Translations under genes and position numbers: made by a program
Notes under the pieces: model-generated
What the model saw: the letters and a program-made list of their open reading frames with translations, nothing else
What the model was told of the DNA's origin: nothing
The model's database searches: none
Shown: piece after piece, positions 1-7,900 of the stretch
Layout: each line of letters opens with the position of its first letter
Position numbering within the stretch: position 1 is the first letter of the stretch
Assembly: GCA_009602725.1 (NCBI GenBank)
Contig: WELB01000003.1
Span: forward strand, 1,264,509 to 1,274,585
Reading direction: 5' to 3'
From: Spirogloea muscicola
Taxonomy: Eukaryota > Streptophyta > Zygnematophyceae > Spirogloeales > Spirogloeaceae
DNA: 10,077 nucleotides

Positions 1-573
1 GCGCGGCCCGCGTGGCCCCATGGTCTGCCGCCGAGGCGGCCACCGCTGCATCGTGGCGTGCCAGAAGCTCCTCCCACTGGCCGCCCTCGAACATCTGGAC
101 GCGCTCCAGGAGGGGCTGCTGGCCCTGCCGGCGGCCGTCGTTGGGGACGCGCCCGAGCAGTAGCCGGGGGAAGAGGAGGAACTGCTTCCAGGCCGCCTCG
201 TCCCGATGGTCTCGGACAACCCGCTGCATCGCCTGGCGAAGCGCGCGGCGAATGTGTGGACGCACCCAGCGGGGAACGTGGCGGACGAGCGGGAGGGCCG
301 CCTGGCGGTGGACGGCTGCCAGGTCGAGGCCGGCCAGCCACTGCCAGTGCTGAGGCGTGGGTGGGGACGGCGCGGGTGGGACTGGCCGGCCTGGCCGGCC
401 CCGGCGGCCACCTGCAGCAGCTGCGCCTCGCGCCTGCTCCGCACGGTTGTTGTTGCACACGCAGGCCCGTTCATGGAGGGTCCGGCCTGACCGCGTGGTG
501 TAGGGCTTCGTGCAGTATTGGCACCGCGGGGGGTCGGGCGAGGCCGGTGAAGGGGCGCTCTTGGTACCCCCGT
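1..573 (-). CDS. Partial LINE-like retrotransposon ORF with CCHC zinc finger, runs off the left edge
   Basis: A minus-strand frame is open for 190 codons from just after a TGA at 576-574 to the window edge. It begins with a zinc finger, C-x2-C-x12-H-x3-C (codons at 523-521, 514-512, 475-473 and 463-461), in the setting 'RCQYCTKPYTTRSGRTLHER'. A Gly/Ala/Pro-rich linker follows, then a helical segment with 'WLAGLDLAAVHRQAALPLVR', 'AAWKQFLLFPRLLLGRVP' and 'RVQMFEGGQWEELLARHD'. This layout (finger, then a helical block with W-x-x-[FL]-L-x-x-P-R) is what I know from the segment just before the reverse transcriptase in non-LTR elements of algae and some other eukaryotes. The reverse transcriptase would lie to the left, outside the window. 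No in-frame ATG precedes the finger after the TGA; an ATG at 634-632 is in the same register but is separated from it by that stop. The copy is therefore probably damaged at its start. Confidence 0.7.
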
Positions 574-624
574 GTCAGTCAATAGTGTCAGTCAATAGGA
601 GGTCAGATGAGCTGAGGGGAGGAT
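551..624 (-). repeat. Element leader repeat, copy 1, with a 13-base duplication
   Basis: This segment matches 9987-10042: both share TACCCCCGTGTCAG, a nearby TAGGAGGTCAGATGAGCTGA-like block, and GAGGGGAGGA. Copy 1 has GTGTCAGTCAATA twice in direct succession (572-584 and 585-597), while the other copy has this block once in altered form. Similarity ends near 624, suggesting that the 5' end of the left insertion lies there. It sits directly upstream of the zinc-finger ORF on the minus strand, which is why I call it a leader. Confidence 0.65.
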
Positions 625-827
625 GTCGTGCCATGCAGCGTAGACTGCCAGATAATGTAAATAGAGCAGATGAGTACAGAATTCAGGTGAAACGTTGGGG
701 TCCCCGTGGCAGGCAACGCAACACATTGAGAATAAAAGTCAAACAAGAGGAATTCAGGTGTTCAGGCTATTGGAAACAGAAACATGCTTAATGAGATAGC
801 CTAATAAAGTTCTGATGGAGATTCCCA
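625..827. other. Stretch with no recognisable gene
   Basis: AT-richer sequence between the LINE-like fragment and the repeat at 828. The open frames are short and lack recognisable motifs. GAATTCAGGTG occurs twice (about 680 and 750) but I see no larger structure. It may be unrelated host sequence or an eroded part of the neighbouring retroelement. Confidence 0.4.
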
Positions 828-882
828 GGGCCCTGTCCCATTGGACGAAATCCCTGGCAAGGAAAACTGCTATCACCAGGTC
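828..882 (-). repeat. Single arm related to the foldback element at 2134-2491
   Basis: The block with CCCTGTCCCATTGGAC, then CCCTGGCAAGGAAAACTGCT and ATCACCAG, matches the right arm near 2339-2373 and the reverse complement of the left arm and spacer near 2254-2304. It lies just past the 3' side (in minus-strand sense) of the broken methyltransferase-like segment. Only this inner portion is present, so it is a fragment or a diverged copy. Confidence 0.65.
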
Positions 883-925
883 CACTGTTGGTAATTTCTG
901 GAGGGCAGGCGAATCAGCGGCTTAC

Positions 926-1620
926 TTATACCCTGGGTAGTAGTATGTCCCACTTGTCAATGGTGGAACCAATCCAAGGAGAAGTGGGCTGCTGTTGAAG
1001 GAGGTGAATGTGATGTTGTGCAGCCTCACGAGCCTCGACACCCTTATCAATGTAGGATTTTGCCTCCTTGATGTGAGTCTGCAGAGCTACCTTTAAACAG
1101 TTGGCTGTGCCTCCAAGAACTTCCACCAGGACAATTCCTGCTGGCAATATTGACCATTGTATAACGCCGTCGGAAAAGGGCCCAATCTCCTCGACGTCGT
1201 CATGGCCAGCATTGGAAGCCACGACAGGTGGCTTTGCAGATGGAGTTGCAACCGACCATGCTTCCTGAGCACGAATGTGAGCTACTAATGAAAAGCACAC
1301 CCTTGCTGCTTTGATCATCTCATTAATGTTCTCCACCTGGAGCGCTTCATACTGTGCAGAGGTCAGGCCCATCTCGGGTACCGGTAGAATGGGACGTACC
1401 AGCTGACGTGCCTGACCTTGTCCAGGTACGACAATCTGCAGAGCTCTCTTGGGAGCTGGGAGGATCTGAGGAAGTGATGGGTCAGCTGTTTTGGCTTCCT
1501 GTAGTGGATGCATTGCTAATGCTGCAGACGCATCTTCCTCCTTTGGAGAGAGACACTTCTTGATCTGCTGATGCGTCCTTCTGCTTCCTGGTCTCCTTAG
1601 TCTCCGCAATTACCTCAGAA
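926..1620 (-). pseudogene. Decayed retroelement segment with DNA-methyltransferase-like domain
   Basis: A 227-codon open frame (926-1609; its first codon is TTG right after a stop, so no real start is implied). The first third is hydrophilic and Pro-rich. Residues 158-176 read 'GIVLVEVLGGTANCLKVAL', resembling SAM-binding motif I of C5-cytosine methyltransferases (F-x-G-x-G-x3-A...L). 'YIDKG' (186-190) sits where motif II (Y/D-x-D) falls, followed by 'VEAREAAQHHIHLLQQQ' as the next helix. The match then breaks up ('QPTSPW' looks frame-shifted from a Y-P-x-Q-L type stretch) and ends at a stop after 'WDILLPRV'. No Pro-Cys catalytic motif IV is present, so no methylation activity is possible from this copy. 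Upstream, the Lys/Glu-rich linker before about 1555 continues in a different frame after a TAG at 1646-1644. Domain identity comes from recognised pattern only and needs a profile search. Confidence 0.6.
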
Positions 1621-1643
1621 TTCACAGGCTCCTCAGAAATCAC

Positions 1644-2106
1644 CTATTCCGTCTTCTCTGAGTCCATGGCAACAATACCAGTATTAGCCAGTTTGCTAAA
1701 TGGACTCCCACCCCTTAACAGAGGCAACATGACTTCATGAGTACCAGGCGTTCTCCATCGGGTTGGGTACCGGGCTCTTTCGGCATAGTAACCTATCCAC
1801 ATCCCAATGGCACCAAGCTTTCTGTACCGAATAAGATATTGTATGTGGTTGCCCGGGTGATCATGCATACAGCTTCGAAGAAAGTACGCTGCCTAGGATC
1901 TTGTGCAAGTCAAGTAATACACAGTAGGCGCTTGGTGACCCCAACTACACTGTCTGAGCCACCAGTGGCGGTTATGATCCTTACCTGGTTAAGAATCAGA
2001 TCATCCTTCCCAATATTCAACAACTTAGCAAATCGACAGCCAATAGGAATGGTTGGTCACCTGTGTCCATGAGAACGTGCATTGGCGCCTGTGTCTTATT
2101 CATCGT
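1644..2106 (-). pseudogene. Broken retropepsin-type aspartic protease of an LTR-type retroelement
   Basis: On the minus strand, 'MHVLMDTGDQPFLLAVDLLS' carries the catalytic D-T-G (codons 2067-2059) in one frame and runs into a stop. The next frame continues with 'FAKLLNIGKDDLILNQ', then the flap-like 'ITATGGSDSVVG', an internal TGA near 1912, and 'TTYNILFGTESLVPLG', the C-terminal hydrophobic-hydrophobic-Gly strand of retropepsins. A third frame (1868-1644) picks up with 'GYYAERARYPTRWRTPGTHE' and ends in TAG. At least two frameshifts and two stops interrupt it, so it is dead. The order protease, then methyltransferase-like domain on the same strand matches LTR retrotransposons known to have captured cytosine methyltransferases in charophyte algae and dinoflagellates. 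No reverse transcriptase, integrase or LTR is visible here. Confidence 0.68.
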
Positions 2107-2133
2107 TGACAAACTTGATTATCCCTTTTAACG

Positions 2134-2491
2134 TATCGAGCAATGCTACAGAAGCAAGCTGCTCGATGCGCTCGGTGGGAGGCCTGCATGGGGTAATTGT
2201 GTGTCAGCTAGGATTTCTGATGCTGACGTTGCCATCACCGCAGCACGGTGAGGACTGGTGATAGCAGGGTTCCCCTGCCAAGGGTTCAGTCCAATGGGAC
2301 AGGGCGGAGAGCACGACACGCGGAGCCCTGGCCGAAACTGGACTGAACCCTGGCAAGGAAAACCTGCTATCATCAGACTTTGACAGCAGTGATGGCTACG
2401 TCAGCGTCAAAAATCTTAGCTGACACAATCGCTCCATGCAGGCCTCCCACCGAGCGAATCGAGCAGCTTGCTTCTGTGGCATTGCTCAATA
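2134..2491. mobile_element. Foldback element: 358-base inverted repeat with ~155-base arms
   Basis: The left arm (2134-2293) and the reverse complement of the right arm (2339-2491) align over nearly their whole length with high identity by eye, including CAGAAGCAAGCTGCTCGAT, CGCTCGGTGGGAGGCCTGC and GGTTCAGTCCA. The spacer is 45 bases (2294-2338). Outer ends read TATCGAG...CTCAATA, so a TA target duplication is conceivable, but no longer duplication is evident. There is no coding capacity beyond frames created by the symmetry. This is the form of a MITE or foldback transposon, and its RNA would make a long hairpin. It abuts the N-terminal side of the broken protease. Confidence 0.75.
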
Positions 2492-2676
2492 AATCCACTC
2501 GGCCCAGTAAAAGAAGCGAGTGGTGACAAGAAATGCAGCACTCAATGCAATGAAACTGAAGACCGGCAAGAGTACGTCTTTGATGTGGTCCTTCACTAGT
2601 TCGGAGCAGTGCAAGAACCAGTTGCTAGTAACCCAGTGCGAGCGCAAGATCCAGTTCCCAGTGATAAGAGGGTCGC

Positions 2677-2775
2677 CGTCTACCTACTTGAATAGATTCT
2701 CCGGCTATCTATTTGAATGGTGTCTCCGGCTATCTACTCGTAACAGAGTCTCCGGCTATCTATTCGAACAGGGCA
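2677..2775 (+). repeat. 25-26-base tandem repeat, about four copies
   Basis: TCTCCGGCTATCTA begins at 2698, 2723 and 2749, each followed by a related YTYGAAY/YCGTAAC-like tail of about 11 bases. A weaker first copy (TCTACCTACTTGAATAGAT) precedes at about 2679. Period 25-26 is not a multiple of three throughout, so it is unlikely to encode a peptide repeat. The flanking open frame (2520-2828) has no recognisable motif. Confidence 0.75.
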
Positions 2776-3175
2776 ATGTGGCCCCAACACAACAGCAGAT
2801 TCCACAATGCCAGTCCAAGATCAACTGATGGAATTCCATAAGTAAGCAAGTGACGCCAAGACTGTACTTGATAGCCTCAGAGCAGATCAAGGCGATGCTC
2901 GATCTCTGCACATCAAAGGTCACGATGTTTCATGGCTTACCTGGTGTCCCGATCCTGACGCGACCGGTGGCAAGGTCATACGGAGGTAAGGCTCTCTAGA
3001 AGCGCGGCCCTTCCTGTGAGCCCACGCCTTCTTGGCGTGTCCCCACAGGTGCGAAGACGCCCGAAGGCAATGCGGCGGCGGCGGCGGCGCCGGGGCCGAT
3101 CTTGGCAAGAGGGAGAGACTGGGCCGAGTGGACCGCTCGGCTCCGGCCCTCCGCACCCCTTATCATTGGTCAGGC
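2776..3175. other. Stretch with no recognisable gene
   Basis: A plus-strand frame from about 2805 reads 'MPVQDQLMEFHK', a stop, then 'ASDAKTVLDSLRADQGDARS' and 'DVSWLTWCPDPDAT' before ending near 2998. It has a protein-like feel but is interrupted, and I do not recognise it. From 3000 on, the sequence is GC-rich with a short CGG run near 3072-3089 and no convincing frame. Confidence 0.35.
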
Positions 3176-3261
3176 GAAGAATTACATTGATTTTGGGGGC
3201 AGGCCATACAGTATTTCGGCACTCCAGGTCTCAAGGCCATATCGCCTGAGACCGTCTCGAA

Positions 3262-3420
3262 TAGAAGTTGCGGCTCTCCCACTGGGGGCTAGGGCTGCGA
3301 TAAGCCAGCCCGAACAAAGATTGACAAAGGTTCGAAGGAGCCGTCTCAAAAGAAGAAAGGGCTCGCCCATTGAGGATAGGGGCTGGACAAGCCAGCCCAA
3401 AAAAGAATGAACAAAGAACG
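3262..3420 (-). repeat. 87-base tandem duplication in the LINE-like 3' tail, with hairpin
   Basis: AAGCCAGCCC occurs at 3302-3311 and 3389-3398, 87 bases apart, each inside a block that starts with GGGCTCGCCCA or GCGGCTCTCCCA and ends with AACAAAG-type sequence. The second unit forms a perfect 7-base stem (GGGCTGG 3380-3386, CCAGCCC 3392-3398) around ACAAG. The first unit has lost the stem (GGGCTGCGATAAGCCAGCCC). A third copy of the unit lies at 9812-9870. Confidence 0.75.
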
Positions 3421-3486
3421 AGATGGGGGCCAGAGGAAGCGCTAAGAAACCAAAGCACACAAAGGAAGAAAGCAGCTACAAAATAC

Positions 3487-4113
3487 TCAGTGACCCCTGC
3501 TAAGCAGCCGCAAATCAGAGAGGCTAGGGTCCTGGAAGTGGGTCCCCTGGACAGAGCCAGAGGCAGCAGCGGCACGAAGGTGCAGCGCACGGGCCATGGA
3601 CCTCTGCAGCGAGACGGCCAAGCGCATGCGATACACTTGCGCCAGCGACCCGGCTGCAGGAAAGTCTACCGGTTCACCATGGAAGCGACGGGCGATTGCG
3701 TGGCGGGCGAGCTGGTTAAGTAGCTCAAGCCACCGAGCGCCCAGTGCCCCATGGATGTCAATTGCCAACGGGAAGAACTCGTCTTCCGGCGGATGGTCGG
3801 CGTACTTGATCTTTTTTGCCCGAGCGGCGCAGGCGACCGCATACCCAGCCTTGGTGGCAGACTGGGCTGGGTGGGAGCGGTCAAATGCGTCGGTAAAGGC
3901 CAGAGTGAAGCTCGAGAATGTCATTTCTACCACTACCAACCTCACCCGCTGGCTGGCCCCGCCAAAACTCGTCAAGGTGGGTCACACCCATCGGAGCGGG
4001 CTTTAGGGCTTCTTCGGGCTTCATTTGAGCGGTTCGGGCGGGATAGGGGCTGCCCAGCCGTTGCCAGCGTATGGCTGGGCCGCAGATACGCATCTTTCTT
4101 AGCGAACGTGTAG
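3487..4113 (-). pseudogene. C-terminal fragment of a LINE-like reverse-transcriptase ORF
   Basis: The clean part is the frame 3975-3487: 'AFTDAFDRSHPAQSATKAG', 'AKKIKYADHPPEDEFFPLAI', 'DIHGALGARWLELLNQLARH' and 'SLAQVYRMRLAVSLQRSMAR', ending at TGA (3489-3487). The order K-Y-x(5-8)-F-x-P-[LV]-A-[IV]-[ED]-x-x-G, then a helix with 'VSLQR', is the conserved tail of many non-LTR reverse transcriptase ORFs after the polymerase domain. Just upstream, in another frame, 'GVTHLDEFWRGQPAGEVG' (about 4020-3970) matches the preceding D-G-V-T...W-x-G-Q-P segment, so a frameshift near 3960-3975 separates them. Polymerase motifs are missing, so it is a dead, truncated copy. Plus-strand frames over the same bases are shadows. 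Confidence 0.68.
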
Positions 4114-4260
4114 CCGGAGGTAGCCTGGTCGCGACTCCTTGCACTCTGAAGCAAATGTGAGTCCACCTGTTATGTCCACATATACCGCTACGTCGCCATC
4201 CTTGTTGGATCGACACGAATGGACCACCGACGGAGTATCTCATGACAAGGAAAAGCATAA

Positions 4261-4921
4261 CGTCTGGTCACAAGGTTTGGCTGCAGCATCCTGGGGTAAT
4301 ACGCTTTGAGGCCCTAGATACCATTCACTTATGGTGAGTGTTGCTCGGAGCCCTCTGGCCTTGCAGCGACTCTATGGCAATGACGCAGATGGTGCATACT
4401 GCGTAGTTGGCATCACGGGCAAGGTGGTTTTGGAGCTTGATTCTGTCATGGCACTACATGAAAGAAAGCGCGGCCAAATTGACTGGTGGTGGGGGAGGCA
4501 TGACACGACCTCGTTGCCAACTTGGGAGGTGGCAATCTGGCAGTGAGGTGCACAGAGCACAGTCCTCAAGAGAGGATGTGCAAGCTTTCTGCCATATCTG
4601 GGTACTAAGAGTCATAATTTTGATCCTGAAAAGTTATCAATTTTGTAGCTAGCGTGAGGCAGAGCTCTGGCGAGAGAGCCAACTGTCATCCTCAGGCTCC
4701 ACCATGGTCTGCGAGTCAAGTCAGTCATTTACTGGCTCCTTTGACGTCACTGCATGCCTTGGTATTGCAGCTGCAATTCGTCCTCGAGGAGGACAGCAAC
4801 GAAGTAAGGTCTACATCACTTTACTAGCAGATACTTAACATGGGACCTTAACTTAAAGTAATTGAAGATAAAGTGACTCAATGTGGGTCACTGCGGACCA
4901 AGCACAAACTGGTTAAATAAT
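4261..4921. other. Gap after the oxidoreductase stop: no gene recognised
   Basis: This lies between the LINE-like fragment and the oxidoreductase stop codon and should contain the gene's 3' untranslated region on the minus strand. I find no TGTAA or AATAAA on that strand here, so the cleavage signal is not identified. Open frames on both strands (for example 4331-4546) are short and without known motifs. Confidence 0.45.
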
Positions 4922-7900
4922 TCAATGCTGTCTCAAGTCTCTCATCGCCACGGCCGCAGCATTTCTGCCTGGAGCACCCATAACACCACCTCCTGGGTGC
5001 GCGCCAGCACCGCAGAGGTAGAGGCCCCTGACGGGCGTCCGATAGTCCGAGGAGCCCCGCACGGGCCGCAGCAGGAACAAGGAATCGAGGCCCATAGACC
5101 CGTGGAAGATGTTGCCGCCTAGCACAGAGCATGCACATCGTGATGACGCTCAGTCAACGACCATACTGATGACACGCAACTTCAACATGTTCATTTTTGG
5201 TGTTATACAGCAAGCTGATCAGGCAATAGATTGCTCGGGTAAGACAACAGTGTCATCCTTCATAGATGAGGCCGTGGAGGAGCGACCAGGACCTGTGAGG
5301 CCGAAAACCTGCTCCAAGTCAGGCGGAGTCAGTATATCACGAGCGACAATGGAGGATGTGAAACCAGGAGCATACTCCTCCACTAACCGGAAGCACGTTT
5401 TGGCAAATTCATCCTGGCAAAGAGACATTCAGACGGAATGTCAGAGACTCCCAGAATGAAAGCATGCAACCTGAGCCTCAAAGACATACAAATCCCTGCT
5501 GTGCGGAAATATTCTTGGCAACAAGTCGCTGACCTTCTGCTTTGCGTCGGCCCATGTGCCCTCATGCAGCTGGTAAGGCGTGTACTGGACAAACATGTTG
5601 ATGACATGCTTCCCTGCAAAGGAGTAGGAACGTAATGAAGCTCAATGAAGTGTCACAGCTGAAGCGTCATACATTTATGAAGAACAGCTTGTTGAGAAGC
5701 ACATATTTATCCAAGTTGTGACTTCTTACCTGGAGGAGAGATAGTCCTGTCAAGGGCAGATGGTATAGTCATCTCAATAAGAGGGCACGTTGAGGCACAC
5801 CCCTTGACTGCATCTGTGTATGCTCTGTGAATGTCACTGATGCTGCTCAGCAAATGGGCAATATGCAAAGTCATGTCAGTCAGCCTTCAGCAAAGCGAGT
5901 CAACAGACAGACAGCTATTTCTGTTAGCCTTATCCATGCACATAGATTGGCATCACAAGCATGCAGCATGCTCTTTACAGTGGTTCTGCTTGATCATCAG
6001 GTCATCCACACCTACCAGAGCTTCTCTTGCTTCTCACAGTCACGTCATGGATGATGTACTAGATTCTGCTCTTCACCTCTCAGTGCCGAGGTGAATGGTT
6101 CCCATATGTTCAGGGCCTAGCGTCCCTTCTCTTGTAGGAGTAGCGTTGAAATTTGGTAGCCGGTCGACTGCAACATTGATCTTTGTGGTAGCCTACAATA
6201 CCATATGATGAAGATTGATAACTATGAAGTAGTCTACAATACCATGAGATGGGCTCTCAGATGTACTTTGCACAAATTCGGACACTCCTCTGTCATGCTC
6301 GATGAACGAGCAAGATGGCAACAGGTACAACTACATGTGCTTTAAAGTCCAGTCCAGCGGAGCTGGCAATTCTCAACTATACAACCTTACACTTGCAATT
6401 GGACAAGGAATGAAGGAAAGCTAAGCCGCACCTACCGAGTTATAATCAATTGAAAGAATGGCTGTCCTGAACTCTGCAGGTAAAGCAGCTGGGATCAGCT
6501 TCTGCTGCCACATCAACAATGAAACTCACGGTAAAGAGCATCGCCTACATATTGTTCTTTCTATAATGCTTGTGACGCAAAACCAGGACAAGATCATCAG
6601 GACAAAGACCCACAACATGCTGGTGCTCTGAGAAAGCGCACACTTCAGCAAGTAGCTCTCAGAGGCGCTGCCTGGAGACCCACCTCAAATGTGATGTGGG
6701 GTGTAGCATTTGACAGGACCTGCTTGGCCTTCACCTCTGTGCCATCCTCCAGCAGTACCTGCCAGGTCCAGGTCATACTTTACTTCTGCGCTTGATTGAC
6801 ACATGCCCTTCTGCTTGGCCTGCCCACCTTAAGGACAATATTGATGAGAAGGTTCTGGCTCAGGCTATGGAGGAACAACGAATCTTACTCCAGTAACTCT
6901 GCCACCACTGCCTTGACTGTCGACGCCTTCCACTACAATCTCCTTGACCTGCAACTTTGAAGGAGCATCAATAGGTTGTGACAAGCAGAGCAGCACTCTT
7001 GATCAACAAAGTACTAAGCAATTACCAAGCGAGTTAAGAGCGCTCTGCTCAGTGACATCCTTGATGCAGTTGGACATGGACAGGACCTCTGCATTGGTGC
7101 CGAAGGTGACCCCAGCTTCTGCGCCAGCTGAGGCGATGGCTGAAGACACAGAACCCATGCCTCCCTCCACGAAACTGTGATCGCAATCAGCAATGCTCCT
7201 CATCAAGCTCTTATTGGTGGAGAACCAACACTATCGACTACTTTCGCATCAGTCCCAAACACTACAGAGTTGAACCACTGCGTTGAGCTGAGTGACATCT
7301 GCACCAGAGTAGGACAACGGCCGTGCCTACATTATCGTATGCATAGCTGACTTACGACCATACTCCTCGCTTGCCATCAGTCTCCCCCATCACATGGTGG
7401 AGGAGTACGTAACCGCTGCCGAGTGAATGCGGGCTCGCCTGCATGATTGACAGATAGCTGGAAGAGCATCACTTGCTTGGTGGCAGCAGGGACCTTGCAG
7501 CTAGACTACTAGACATAGCACGTACTATGCAGTAGATTGTATCTCTCTTTGCCCTGTACCTGCATGTCCTATATGGAGAGAGCGACGGTCATGCATTGGC
7601 TTGAAAAGTATGTACATTGGAATTGCTCGCTCGAAATAATAACAAGGCTCTTTCTGAGATGCGGTAATGTGAATATGCCAGTCTGCTTCTGTCAGGGATT
7701 GTCTCAGATTGAGCTTTCAACAGCTACATACCATAGCCCCAATTACTGCATCCGTTGCTAGGGTTGCTTTCAAGACATCTGCCTGGTCAGCAGCCAATAC
7801 GCAGCAGTGAATATGTGAAATGGATGGCCGCCACTTGAATCACCCGTTTTCAAGAGAGTATCTCCCTCCGCTCTTGGTGCTTGAGCAATCTACTACCAGG

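Larger units (their letters stand above)
3176..4140 (-). mobile_element. 3' end of a LINE-like retrotransposon (ORF C-terminus plus 3' tail)
   Basis: A 5'-incomplete insertion on the minus strand: the C-terminal part of an ORF ends at 3487, followed by a tail of about 310 bases with two copies of an 87-base unit. The tail ends near AATCAATGTAATTC, where TGTAA (3186-3182) matches the chlorophyte poly(A) signal. The true 3' boundary is not certain, and I see no target-site duplication by eye. The upstream limit near 4140 is where recognisable protein similarity fades. Confidence 0.65.

Noticed and set aside
12-585. Three overlapping plus-strand frames at the left edge
   Set aside because: The minus strand over the same bases carries a zinc finger and LINE-like helical motifs. 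The plus frames have no motif and reflect high GC.
2070-2100. A second D-T-G-A-N string in a different minus-strand frame just before the protease D-T-G
   Set aside because: It looks like a textbook retropepsin motif, but it follows directly on a TAA and its spacing to the 'FAKLLNIG' helix is too long. The 'VLMDTGDQPFLL' frame has the expected hydrophobic run before D-T-G and the right spacing.
2146-2373. 75-codon minus-strand frame inside the foldback element
   Set aside because: It spans both arms and the spacer, so its peptide is a by-product of the inverted repeat. It has no motif.
3596-4006. 136-codon plus-strand open frame
   Set aside because: It lies antisense to the LINE-like C-terminal fragment, whose motifs explain the open sequence.
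4331-4546. Plus-strand frame with a protein-like stretch ('CVVGITGKVVLELDSV')
   Set aside because: Too short and unrecognised, with no supporting splice partners or neighbours. It could be an exon of an unknown gene, but nothing confirms it.
7356-7438. Apparent frameshift in the G-S-G-Y region, suggesting the oxidoreductase is a pseudogene
   Set aside because: Starting the exon at 7438 gives GCG AGC CCG CAT in phase with the previous exon, and the frame is continuous. All other junctions also hold, so the gene looks intact.
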